Of a DNA stretch of 36,316 nucleotides, positions 22,417 through 31,300 are shown piece by piece. The translations under genes and the position numbers were made by a program. The stretch is from an uncultured Rhodoblastus sp. (GTDB lineage: Bacteria > Pseudomonadota > Alphaproteobacteria > Rhizobiales > Beijerinckiaceae). The DNA is taken from NCBI RefSeq assembly GCF_903903185.1, contig NZ_CAIUXT010000160.1, positions 1 through 36,316 of the forward strand, given 5' to 3'. Below the pieces are notes generated by a model, which saw only the letters and a program-made list of their open reading frames with translations, was not told the origin of the DNA and searched no databases. Position 1 is the stretch's first letter, and the number at the start of each line of letters is the position of its first letter.

Positions 22417-23445
22417 ATGCCCGATTCCGTCGAGGGCTTTGCCGGCAATCCGCTCGACCGCCTGTCGCTTCTGCGCGAGGATGCGGCGGCGGTGGCGCAA
22501 ATGGCGGCCGACCCGGCGGCAATGGCCGTGGTCCTTGTGCAATCCATGCCAATCTTGCGCGCCGAGGGCGACGCGCTCTTGGCCCGCCATCCTCTCGCGC
22601 AGGCGCGCGACTTCGGCGCGGCTGAAATCGAGGTTCTGCTCGGGCGCGACGAGAGCGGGCCGCTCTTCGCCCTGCTGCTGCCCGACGCCGCCGCCCAGAT
22701 GCAGGAGGAAGCGGACGACGGCTCTTTGAGCGATCGGCGCCGGCTGGTCCTGCAAAATAAGCCCGAACTGCAAATCCGCGATCTGCGCGTCCTGGCGGCG
22801 AAAAACCGTCTCACCCGGCCTGAACTGGCGATTCTGGGTCAGGCCAAATCCATCCTGCATTATCACGCCACCCATGGTTTTTGCGCGCGCTGCGGCGCGC
22901 CGACCGTGGCCTTCGCCGCCGGCTGGCGGCGTGACTGCCCCGCCTGCGGCGCGCGGCATTTTCCGCGCACAGATCCGGTGGCGATCATGCTGGTGGTCGA
23001 TGGCGACTTCTGCCTGCTTGGCCGGGCGCGGCATTTTCCGGAAAAAATGTATTCCTGTCTCGCCGGCTTCATCGAGAGCGGCGAGACGCTCGAAGAAGCC
23101 GTGCGGCGCGAAGTTTTCGAGGAATCCGGCATTGTCGTCGGCGCGGTGCGCTACGCCGCCTCGCAGCCTTGGCCATTTCCGGCTTCGCTGATGTTCGGCT
23201 GCATCGGGCAGGCGCTGTCGCGCGATATTCGCATCGACGCCGAGGAACTGGAGGATTGCCGCTGGTTCACCCGCGCCGAGGCGCGCGCCATGATCGAGGA
23301 GCGCCATCAGGAAGGGTTGTTCGCGCCGGGGAAAGCCGCCATCGCCCGCTCCCTGCTGGAACATTGGCTTCGTGAAGAACAGGTTGGGCTCCGCGAAGAC
23401 GAAGTCGCGTCAATCGCCGAGGCGCGCGCGCAAAAGACCGCGTAG
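22417..23445 (+). CDS. nudC: NAD(+) diphosphatase / RNA deNADding enzyme NudC
   Basis: NudC hydrolyses NADH to NMNH and AMP and can remove NAD caps from RNA. The 342-residue protein has a zinc ribbon (Cys156, Cys159, Cys174, Cys177), a complete Nudix box (GFIESGETLEEAVRREVF, then EESG, 217-238) and the NudC-specific SQPWPFPAS downstream. The ATG at 22417 follows AAGGAGAACAA, ten bases after the HIT gene. Its last 36 bases overlap the end of pabC on the opposite strand. Confidence 0.94.
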   Translation: MPDSVEGFAGNPLDRLSLLREDAAAVAQMAADPAAMAVVLVQSMPILRAEGDALLARHPLAQARDFGAAEIEVLLGRDESGPLFALLLPDAAAQMQEEADDGSLSDRRRLVLQNKPELQIRDLRVLAAKNRLTRPELAILGQAKSILHYHATHGFCARCGAPTVAFAAGWRRDCPACGARHFPRTDPVAIMLVVDGDFCLLGRARHFPEKMYSCLAGFIESGETLEEAVRREVFEESGIVVGAVRYAASQPWPFPASLMFGCIGQALSRDIRIDAEELEDCRWFTRAEARAMIEERHQEGLFAPGKAAIARSLLEHWLREEQVGLREDEVASIAEARAQKTA

Positions 23446-24072
23446 GGAATTGCCGAGCAGGAATTCTTCGCGCAGATCGTCTTTTCCCAAGATTTTTTCG
23501 CGCGCCTTTCCCCGCGCCAGCAGGTCGGCGCGCAACACGCCGGGCAGAAGGCCGCAGGACAAGGGCGGGGTCCAGAGCGCGTCCCCGGTCAAGATGAAAA
23601 TATTGGTGCGCGCGCCTTCGCAGATTTCGTACCTTTCGTTGAGAAAGATCACTTCATCGATGGTTTGGTCGGCGGCTTGCGCTTCGGCCAGCGCGCTTTC
23701 GTAGATTTCCCGCCGCGTCGTCTTGTGGCGAAGCAAGGCGTCGCGCGAATCGAAGCGTTGTCTGGCGATTGCGACGCGCCAGATTTTCCCCGGCGGCTCC
23801 GGCGCGCAAGGCGCCGCCGCCGCCTCGATGGCGCCGTCGCGGCGCAGCGCAAGCCGCACCCGCAACCGCGGCGCGGCGCCGTCCGCGCAGGCGCGCGCCA
23901 AAGCTTCGTCGAAGGCTGTTTGGTCGAAAGCAAAGCCGAGCGCGCGGGCGGAATTTTCCAGCCGAGCTTCATGGCCGGCGCGCAAAAAATAGCCGCCCTC
24001 GCGCGTCCAAAGCAAAGTCTCGATCAGACCGAAATCTTCTAGCCGGTCAGGAAGCGCGCCTTGAGAAGACAT
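23410..24072 (-). CDS. pabC: Aminodeoxychorismate lyase-like class IV aminotransferase
   Basis: PabC releases pyruvate from 4-amino-4-deoxychorismate to give p-aminobenzoate for folate. The 220-residue protein has the fold-type IV lysine Lys117 (LLRHKTTRREIYE), followed by DEVIFLNERYEICEGARTNIF, the PLP-phosphate region. The start [20 protein letters not shown] overlaps the pabB 3' end by 34 bases, in an order giving coupled pabB-pabC. The position next to pabB makes PabC much likelier than a branched-chain aminotransferase. Confidence 0.86.
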   Translation of the reverse strand: MSSQGALPDRLEDFGLIETLLWTREGGYFLRAGHEARLENSARALGFAFDQTAFDEALARACADGAAPRLRVRLALRRDGAIEAAAAPCAPEPPGKIWRVAIARQRFDSRDALLRHKTTRREIYESALAEAQAADQTIDEVIFLNERYEICEGARTNIFILTGDALWTPPLSCGLLPGVLRADLLARGKAREKILGKDDLREEFLLGNSLRGLLRARLGD

Positions 24073-25253
24073 TCCGCATATTCCTCTCTGGCTTGCGAAT
24101 CCGCGACAATGGCCGAGCCGACCGGACAGACCAGTCCGCCGCGCCCATCGAGCGTCAGGGTCCGAATGGCGACATTGAACCGCATGTCGCCATTTGGCGC
24201 TATATGGCCGATGGCGCCGCAATAATTTTCGCGCGGCGCGCCCTCCTGTTCGGCGATGATTTCCATGGCGCGGATTTTTGGCGCCCCGGTCACCGAACCA
24301 CAGGGAAACAATCCGGCGAATATTTCGGCAAAAGTCAGATTTTCGCGCAAGAACCCCTCAACGCCCGAGGTCATCTGGTGCAGGGTCGGAAAGGTCGCGA
24401 CGGAATACAGATCGGTGACGACCACCGATCCGATCTCCGACAGCCGGCTCAGATCATTGCGCAGCAGATCGACGATCATCAGGTTTTCGGCGCGGTTTTT
24501 CTCGTCGCGCGCCAGCGCCAGAGCCAGCGCCGCGTCGCGCAATGGGTCGGCGCCGCGCGGGGCCGTGCCTTTCATCGGCCGCGTCGAAATTTTTCGGCTG
24601 CGCGTCGAAAAAAACCATTCGGGCGACAGCGACACGATGGCGCGGTCGCCGAGCGCGATCACCCCGCCGAGTTGCGCCGGCTGGCGCTGCCGCAACAGCG
24701 CATAGAGATCGAGCGGCGCGCCCTGCTGGCGACCGGTGAAGGGGAAAGTCAGGTTGATCTGATAGACGTCGCCAGCGGCGATATAGTCGCGGCAGGCGTC
24801 GAAGCGGCGCCGATAATCGTCGAAATCCCACGAGGGGCGCACATCCTTGACGCTTGCCGGATTTTCGGCGGAGATTTCGACGCGGCGCGGGGCGTCGAAT
24901 ACGCCAAATTGCAGCAACGGGCGCCCGCTGCGCGTCGGCAAAAGCTTGCTCAGACGCGGCTCGAACACATAGCCGCATTCGTAAGACAGGATTCCGGCAA
25001 GATGAAAGCCCGCCGCGCTCGAAGCCTGCATCGCCGCCAGCGCCGACGCGACCTCCTCAGCCGTGAAAGCGACGATTTTTTCGCGCGGCCCCTCGAACAG
25101 CAAGGCGGCGCCGGCGTCGGACTCCTCGATCAGGCAAAAGGGTGGCAAAGGCGGCAAAATCCCGTTTTTCGCGCGAAGACCCAGATAGCGCGGCCCGGGC
25201 GATTGCGAAAGCCCGCCGCCGCCATGGACGCTCCCGCCGCATTTGTGTAGCAA
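24039..25253 (-). CDS. pabB: Aminodeoxychorismate synthase component I
   Basis: PabB aminates chorismate on the way to p-aminobenzoate. The chorismate-binding domain shows [35 protein letters not shown] and [20 protein letters not shown]. The first in-frame start in this reading is TTG at 25253, 25 bases from queC; no ATG occurs in the N-terminal part, and similarity begins only near [11 protein letters not shown], so TTG at 25157 is another candidate. The start is therefore uncertain. No glutaminase partner (PabA) is visible in the window. Confidence 0.92.
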   Translation of the reverse strand: MLHKCGGSVHGGGGLSQSPGPRYLGLRAKNGILPPLPPFCLIEESDAGAALLFEGPREKIVAFTAEEVASALAAMQASSAAGFHLAGILSYECGYVFEPRLSKLLPTRSGRPLLQFGVFDAPRRVEISAENPASVKDVRPSWDFDDYRRRFDACRDYIAAGDVYQINLTFPFTGRQQGAPLDLYALLRQRQPAQLGGVIALGDRAIVSLSPEWFFSTRSRKISTRPMKGTAPRGADPLRDAALALALARDEKNRAENLMIVDLLRNDLSRLSEIGSVVVTDLYSVATFPTLHQMTSGVEGFLRENLTFAEIFAGLFPCGSVTGAPKIRAMEIIAEQEGAPRENYCGAIGHIAPNGDMRFNVAIRTLTLDGRGGLVCPVGSAIVADSQAREEYAECLLKARFLTG

Positions 25254-25278
25254 GCGGGTCTTGGATCGGAGAAAATAT

Positions 25279-25974
25279 ATGGCTTTGGTGCTGTTTTCCG
25301 GCGGACAGGATTCGACGACCTGTCTCGCCTGGGCTCTGGAGCGTTTTGCGCGCGTCGAGACCGTGGGATTCGATTATGGCCAGCGCCATCGCGTCGAACT
25401 CGCCCAACGCGCCGGCCTGTGCGAACGGCTGACGGCGCTCAAGCCGCAATGGGAGCAAAGGCTCGGGGACGATCATGTCATCGACCTGTCGGCGCTCGGC
25501 GCGCTTTCCGACACCGCCCTGACCGGCGACAAGGCCATTGAAATGGGCGCGAAAGGCCTGCCCAATACGTTCGTGCCCGGCCGCAATCTTATTTTCCTGG
25601 CCTTCGCGGCGGCGCTGGCGTATCGGCGGGGCCTCACCCATATCGTCGGCGGCATGTGCGAGACCGATTTCTCCGGCTATCCCGACTGCCGCGACGACGC
25701 CATCAAGGCGATGCAGGTGGCGCTCAATATCGGAATGGAAAGCCGGTTCGTGCTGGAAACGCCGTTGATGTGGATCGACAAGGCGCAAAGCTGGGCGCTG
25801 GCGCAACAACTCGGCGGCGAACGACTGGTCGAGGCGATCGTCGAGCATAGCCACACCTGCTACCTCGGCGAACGCGGCGCGCGCCACGCCTGGGGTTTTG
25901 GCTGCGGCGCCTGCCCCGCCTGCAAGCTGCGGGCGGACGGATATGCGCGCTGGCGCGCGAGCGCGGCTTCCTGA
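25279..25974 (+). CDS. queC: 7-cyano-7-deazaguanine synthase QueC
   Basis: QueC converts 7-carboxy-7-deazaguanine to preQ0, a precursor of queuosine in tRNA. The 231-residue protein has the PP-loop motif SGGQDS at 7-12 and a zinc site of Cys194, Cys209, Cys212 and Cys215 ([10 protein letters not shown]). [16 protein letters not shown] [13 protein letters not shown] is the substrate region. ATG 25279 has GGAGAAAATAT upstream. No preQ1 riboswitch is seen in the short leader, and other queuosine genes are not in the window. Confidence 0.96.
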   Translation: MALVLFSGGQDSTTCLAWALERFARVETVGFDYGQRHRVELAQRAGLCERLTALKPQWEQRLGDDHVIDLSALGALSDTALTGDKAIEMGAKGLPNTFVPGRNLIFLAFAAALAYRRGLTHIVGGMCETDFSGYPDCRDDAIKAMQVALNIGMESRFVLETPLMWIDKAQSWALAQQLGGERLVEAIVEHSHTCYLGERGARHAWGFGCGACPACKLRADGYARWRASAAS

Positions 25975-26067
25975 ACGACCGTTACGCCGAGGGCGCACAC
26001 CGGCGACGGCCGGCGCCCCGGACCGACGACAAACCGGCCAGCCCAAATTTTCGGCCCGAATTGCCTG

Positions 26068-26448
26068 TTATTTGCGCTTGCGGACGGGCAGAGTCTCGTC
26101 GCCGACGAATTTCACCACAATATCTTCGTCATGGATCACGTATTGGCAGGCCAGACGGAAATGCGGCGCGATGTTGCGCGCCTCAGCGATCTTGATGTCG
26201 GTTTTGGTTTTCTTGCCGAGTTGCTTGAGAATTTCCTTCTCTTTGTCGGTGAGGGCAAAGGACTGGGTTGAAAAATCGAGCACTTCAATCTCGACAAGGC
26301 AAGACGCGCATTCCCCATCCTGGCAATCGAAGGGGATGGGAATCTTGTGCGACTTGGCGAGCGCCAGAAGCGTTCCCGGATCCCTGGCGGCCGTGCTGAC
26401 GGTCTCGTCATGGGGAAGGGACGGCGAAGAAAAAGTCACATTGGCCAT
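26068..26448 (-). CDS. FeSII/Shethna-type [2Fe-2S] ferredoxin
   Basis: The plant-type ferredoxin fold has ligands Cys42, Cys47 and Cys50 (FDCQDGECASCLVEIE) and Cys101 (FRLACQ). The long insert between them (LTDKEKEILKQLGKKTKT) and the start VTFSSPSLPHDETV match Azotobacter Shethna protein II, which complexes with oxidised nitrogenase and protects it from oxygen. The 126-residue length fits that family. No nif genes are in the window, so a nitrogenase role is inference; related ferredoxins serve other redox partners. It converges with queC. Confidence 0.87.
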   Translation of the reverse strand: MANVTFSSPSLPHDETVSTAARDPGTLLALAKSHKIPIPFDCQDGECASCLVEIEVLDFSTQSFALTDKEKEILKQLGKKTKTDIKIAEARNIAPHFRLACQYVIHDEDIVVKFVGDETLPVRKRK

Positions 26449-26619
26449 GGGGATTCTCCCGAAAGCAGTATTTGCGAGTCCGCATTTGCTCCAGCCAACT
26501 CCCTAGCAAGAGCCATGCCCGCATCGCGCCCGATCCGAGACTCTCCGACCGCATGGTTTTGCTCAAGAGCCGAAAGGGCTTGCGACCGCGCCTTGAGGCC
26601 CGGCGCGACTGGCGGGTCT

Positions 26620-26637
26620 GGTTACCAAAAGGTTCCT
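26620..26637. promoter_or_regulatory. Upstream operator-like site (CCAAAAGG-centred), site 1
   Basis: GGTTACC-aaaa-GGTTCCT is an imperfect inverted repeat centred on ACCAAAAGGT. It shares the CCAAAAGG centre and size with site 2 (26686-26703), and lies directly before the -35 hexamer of the promoter that follows. Confidence 0.45.
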
Positions 26638-26639
26638 AC

Positions 26640-26667
26640 TTGAGCGACGGCCGCTTTCCCCTACTAT
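26640..26667 (+). promoter_or_regulatory. Candidate promoter of the NmrA-like gene
   Basis: TTGAGC (26640-26645), 16 bases and TACTAT (26662-26667) resemble a sigma-70 promoter. It is bracketed by two similar inverted repeats. The remaining part of the 282-base gap between the ferredoxin and the NmrA-like gene (26449-26619) shows no gene. Confidence 0.42.
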
Positions 26668-26685
26668 GGCGCATCGGTTGGACGC

Positions 26686-26703
26686 AGGAGCCAAAAGGCT
26701 CCT
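26686..26703. promoter_or_regulatory. Downstream operator (perfect inverted repeat), site 2
   Basis: AGGAGCC-aaaa-GGCTCCT is a perfect 7-bp inverted repeat with the same AAAA centre as site 1. It falls in the 5' leader about 12 bases after the predicted start of transcription and 27 bases before the ATG. A repressor bound here would block elongation or translation; the centre-to-centre distance to site 1 is 66 bases. Confidence 0.55.
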
Positions 26704-26730
26704 GGACGCCGCTCGGGGCGGGGGACGGAC

Positions 26731-27594
26731 ATGCTGCTGATCACGGGCGCTTCGGGTAACGCCGGGGGAGCGGTGCTCGACGCCGCCTTGAGGAATGGCT
26801 CGCCCGTTCGCGCCATGTACCGCAGCGAGCGGGACGCCGGACGCGGCCCGACGGGCGATCCGGCGATTGCGGATTTCAGCGACAAGGCCAGTCTTTCGAG
26901 GGCGCTCGAAGGCATCGACCGAGTCTATCTTGTTTGCGGGCCGATACCCCAGCTGGTTGAATATGAAATCAACATGATCGACGCCTGCAAGGCGACGGGC
27001 GTGCGCCATATCGTGTTGAATTCGGCCATGGGGGCGGGCCGTTTCACCAAGTCTTTTCCGAGCTGGCATGCCAGGGTCGAAGATTATTTGCGGGGGACGG
27101 GGCTCGATTACACCATCCTGCGCCCCAACGGCTTCATGCAGAATATCGTCACCTATGACGCCGCGAGCATTCGCGCGAGCGGGGCGTTTTACGCGGCCAT
27201 GGGCGACACGAGAACCAGTTTGATCGATGTGCGCGACGTGGGCGAAATCGCCGCCGGGATTCTGGGCGACCCGCGGCCGCATCTGGCGAAGACCTACGAG
27301 TTGTATGGCCCCGAAGCCGTCAGCAATGCCGAGATTGCGGCGCGAATTTCCGCCGTGCTGGGGACCCCGGTCTCTTTCGTGGACATTCCCGAAGATGCGC
27401 AGCGGCAGTCCATGCTGGGCATCGGCATGCCGGAATGGCAAGTCACCGCGATTCTCGAATTGCAGGAATATTACCGGACCGGAAGCTGCGCCGCCATCGA
27501 CAGCGTCGTCGCGGGCCTGCTGGGCAAGCCCGCGCGCGCGCTCGACGCCTATCTGCGCGAGAACGCGGCGGCGTTTCGCCGCGACCCGGCGTGA
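26731..27594 (+). CDS. NmrA-like NAD(P)-binding oxidoreductase (atypical SDR)
   Basis: The 287-residue protein begins with the Rossmann motif LLITGASGNAGGAVLDAAL (GASGNAGG, 6-13) and has ADFSDKASLSRALEGIDRVYLVCG, the SDR_a5/NmrA pattern, followed by YTILRPNGFMQN. This family includes quinone reductases of the QOR2 type and NmrA regulators. The downstream hxlR gene on the same strand supports a quinone or electrophile-inducible oxidoreductase, since HxlR proteins often control such genes. The substrate is not known. Confidence 0.87.
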   Translation: MLLITGASGNAGGAVLDAALRNGSPVRAMYRSERDAGRGPTGDPAIADFSDKASLSRALEGIDRVYLVCGPIPQLVEYEINMIDACKATGVRHIVLNSAMGAGRFTKSFPSWHARVEDYLRGTGLDYTILRPNGFMQNIVTYDAASIRASGAFYAAMGDTRTSLIDVRDVGEIAAGILGDPRPHLAKTYELYGPEAVSNAEIAARISAVLGTPVSFVDIPEDAQRQSMLGIGMPEWQVTAILELQEYYRTGSCAAIDSVVAGLLGKPARALDAYLRENAAAFRRDPA

Positions 27595-27704
27595 CGGAGC
27601 GGGAATGACGGGCGATCGGGCGCGGCCAGCGATGCATCCGAGTTCCGGCCTGACGACGAGCGCGATCAAGGCATATTTCCCAACGCCGCGCCCGGTGTCC
27701 GGGC

Positions 27705-28091
27705 ATGGATGATTCCCAACGCAGCACGTCGTCGCCCTCGCCCGAACCCGAAATAATGGGCGCGCGCTGTCCGGTTCGGCGCGTGTTGCGGGTCATCGGG
27801 GACAAGTGGACACCGGTTGTTCTTTATTGTCTCGCCGGAGGCGTTTTGCGCTTCGGCGATTTTCAGCGCCGCATCCCGGATATTTCCAGGAAGATGCTGA
27901 CCCAGGTCCTCCGGGAGCTCGAAGCGGCTGGCCTCGTTGAACGGACAGCCTATCCGGTCTCGCCGCCGAGGACCGAATATCGGCTGACCGATACCGGTCG
28001 CCGCCTTCATGAGCCGACCGCCATGCTATGCCGATGGGCCCATGAAAATATGGCCTTGCTGGAAGAAATCGAAGCCGCGCGAAACGCCTGA
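27705..28091 (+). CDS. HxlR-family transcriptional regulator
   Basis: The 128-residue winged-helix protein has the HxlR pattern: CPVRRVLRVIGDKWTPVVLYCL, then LRFGDFQRRIPDISRKMLTQVLRELEAAGLVERT and YRLTDTGRRL. Cys22 (ARCPV) is in the position of the redox-sensing cysteine of HypR/QorR/YodB-type members. It lies 110 bases after the NmrA-like gene and is probably cotranscribed with it. It likely represses the locus through the two CCAAAAGG-centred sites and is released by disulphide or quinone stress (inference). Confidence 0.91.
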   Translation: MDDSQRSTSSPSPEPEIMGARCPVRRVLRVIGDKWTPVVLYCLAGGVLRFGDFQRRIPDISRKMLTQVLRELEAAGLVERTAYPVSPPRTEYRLTDTGRRLHEPTAMLCRWAHENMALLEEIEAARNA

Positions 28092-28223
28092 AGCTTCCGC
28101 CCCGTCTTTTTTCGGGAAAGGCGACCGGGGACGGGGATTGTCCGTGACAACGGCGCCGGCGGTAGTTCGAGCCTATACTGAGAGAGCGGATGCCGGTTCG
28201 CGTCAAGAATAGGCTCCCGCAAA

Positions 28224-28278
28224 AACGATCTGGAGCTTTTCCCGCTTCAAGTGAAGTTGGAAAAGCTCCAGAGTCGTT
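28224..28278. terminator. Long hairpin between convergent hxlR and the repeat-protein gene
   Basis: A perfect 13-bp inverted repeat CTGGAGCTTTTCC (28230-28242) / GGAAAAGCTCCAG (28259-28271) encloses a second small stem CTTCA-ag-TGAAG. Outside, AACGA and TCGTT extend the pairing with small internal loops. A similar AAAAGCTCCAG palindrome is a familiar Rhizobiales repeat. The hairpin lies between two convergent genes and probably ends both; the rest of the 222-base gap shows nothing. Confidence 0.62.
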
Positions 28279-28313
28279 CAATCCAGGTGGTCTTCGGTTT
28301 GCTCGAAAACGCC

Positions 28314-31300
28314 TTACTTCGTTTCGGCCGGGCTTTCGTTCCCGGCGATGGTCGCCACCTTGCCACCAACCGAGGTCGGCTCGGCGCTAGATGTCTGCAG
28401 GCTGTAGCCGCGGTAAAGCGGAATCCTGATCAGCGTCGGAAGCTCTCCGGCAATCGCCGAAGGCGTATCGACAATGTCGATCGACGCCACGGCCGGGTTG
28501 GCCTCGATCTTTGAGCGATCGGCGAGCACATTGGCGACGGTGTCGACGATCTCGATCTTGTAGGGACCCGAAATCGCGGCGAGGGTCTTTTTGTCGGCCA
28601 GGGCCTGCGCGACGCTGAGAACCAGCTTGGCCTTCCCTGTGTCGCTCAAATGAATCGCGCCGATCTTCCCTGTGATTTCGAGCTGGTCGATAAGCTTCGC
28701 TACATTGGCGGCCTTGTCGGCGACGACAATGCCCGTGATCTTCGGCTCGCCGACGAAGACTATCTTATTGGCCAGAATATTCGCCGCCGCATCGACGACA
28801 GTGATGCTGGAGACGAAAGGATCGGCGGCCAGCGCGGCGAGGCCGGCAGAGACATTCAAGGCGTTGTCGGACACGACGATCGGCGTATTCGACGCGCTCA
28901 GCTTCTCCAGCGCCGGCCTGTAGGCAAGGGCTTGTTGCACCGTAAATTTCAACGGCGCGTCAAGCCCGTCCGTCCGCGCGATCGAACGGACTCTGGGGTC
29001 GAGGTTCAAAGCGTCGAGGTTGGCCAGAACATTCGCGGTCGTGTCCCGAACCGCCAGCGCAAAGGGGCCCTTGATTTTGTCGAGCGCCACTTTATCGGCC
29101 AGCGCCTGGGCGAGCGTGACGCCGAGAATCGGAGCCTGGTCGCCGGTGAGGATGATTTCCGAGACGGTGGAATTGGCATTCAGCGCGTCCAGCTGGGCGG
29201 CGACATTTTCCGCCGTGTCGGAGACGCCGATGGAGACCACATAGGACTTGGAAAATGGCTCCTTGCCGACGGCGGCGAGATTGGCCGCCGTATCGACGAC
29301 AACCACTTTGAAGCTATCGCTGGCGATTTTGTCCAGGGCGACCGCGCCGCCGTTTATTTGCGCCACCGTCAGACGGAGCGGATTGCTGTCCGACACGGCG
29401 ATCGAGGAAATCCGCCCGTCGGCGTTCAGCGCGCCGAAATTGGCGGAAATCGCCGAGGCGTCGTCGCGGACCGCTACACTGTAGGGACCGGAGATCGCCC
29501 GAAGCGCCGCAGCGCCCTCAATCGTCTGTCTTGCGTTCAAGCCGAGCGCCGGCGTTCCCTCGTCGGTCAGGACAATCGAGCGCAGACGCGGATTGGCGTT
29601 AAGAGCATCGAAACGACTTGAGACATTCGCGGCGGTATCGGTGACCCCGATCTCGCCGGGGCCGGAGAGAGCCGCGATCGACTTGGCGTTATCCGCCGCT
29701 TGCGTCGCCGTCAAGCTCAGGCCGACGGTCGCGCCGTCGGTCAGCGCAATCGAGGCCAAATGGGACGCCCCGTTGAGGGCGTCGAACTGAGCAGCGACAT
29801 TGGCGGTCGTGTCGGTGACGGCGATGGCAAAGGTTCCGGCCAATTTGGCCAGCGCCTTCGTGTCATTGGCCGCCTGGCGCGCGTCGAGCGCAACGCTGGC
29901 TTGAGCGCCATCCGTCACTGTGATCGAGGCGATCCCCGGCGCGGCGTTCAGCGCATCGAAGGAGGCGGAAACAACCTCGGCCCGGTCGGCGACGTTGATC
30001 GAGGCGACCTGCGCGACTCGACCCAAAGCTTCGAGCGACCCGAGGATTGCCGGCGCGGCGTCCGTCACTTCTATGGCGTAGGGCGAAACAATCGCCGCCA
30101 GGGCGCGCGGTTGGTTCAGCGTCTGGGCCACGTTCAAGGGCAACGTCGGCTTTTCCCCATCGGTCAGCGCAATCGAGGCGAGAGGGGCCAGATCGTTGAG
30201 CGCGCCGATATGGGCCGCGACTTGAGCCGCCGTATCGGCAATGGCGATGGCGGCGGAGCCTTTGAGCGCCGCCAGCGCCGCGCCGTCTTTGGCGCCTTGC
30301 GCTGCGGTCAGCGTCAGGGTCGGCTTTCCCTCGTCGGTCAGCGCGATCGAGTCGAGCGGCGCGAGCGTGTTGAGCGCGTCGAACTGGGCGGCGACATTGG
30401 CCGCTGTGTCGGCGACAACCAGCGCGTAGCTTCCGGCGATCTCGCTGAGCGCCCGGGTTTTGCCCAGCGCCTGCGCCACGGTCAGAGTCAGATTTGGCGT
30501 GCCCTGATCCGTCAGGGAGATCGATGCGATATTGGTCCGGGCGTCGATCGCGTCGAAATAAGCCACGACATTGGCCGCCGTGTCGGCGACCGCGACGAAA
30601 TAGGCGCCGGTCAGCGCCGCCAGCGCCGCATCGCCTTTGGCCGCCTTGACGGCTGTCAGGGCCAGAGTCGGCGTGCCGCCATCGGTCAAGGCGACCGAAT
30701 CGAGATGCGGCAGAGCGCTCAGAGCGTCGAAATGGGTCGAGATATTGGCTGCCGTGTCGGCGATGACAATTTTATAGGCCCCGGTGAGCGCGGCCAAAGC
30801 CTTGGCGTCATTGACCGCCTGAGCGGCGCCGAACGTCAGGACAGGCGCCGCCGCATCGGTGAACTTGATCGAGGCCGGCGGCGCGGCGTTGAGCGCGTCG
30901 AAACTGGCGAGGATATTGGCGGCGGTGTCGGCGATGGCGATCCGATAGGCCCCGACGATCGCGCCGAGCGCCCGGGTGTCGCCGGCGGCCTGAGCGACGC
31001 TCAGGGTGAGGCTTTGCGTCCCGCCGTCGGTCAGGGCGATGGACTTTATATTGGTGTTGGCGTTGAGCGCGTCGATATTGGCCGACACATTCGCCGCCGT
31101 ATCGGCGATATTGAGCCCGGCGACCTGCTCGATGGAGGACAGAGCCGAGGTCGCCTGCAGAATTTGCGCTGCGCTGTCGTTGACCGCGATCGCATAAGGC
31201 GTCTCAATTGCGGCCAGCGCATCCGTGTTGTCGAAGGTTTGCGCCACGGTCAGCGCCAGCGTCGGCGTTCCCGCGTCGGTCAGCGCGATCGAGGCGAGAT

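Noticed and set aside
25254..25278. preQ1 riboswitch before queC
   Set aside because: The leader is only about 25 bases and lacks the aptamer stem and the A-rich tail.
26449..26540. Possible RpoN (-24/-12) promoter before the FeSII ferredoxin
   Set aside because: The best GG...GC pair is one base too far apart and the flanking bases do not match TGGCAC/TTGCA.
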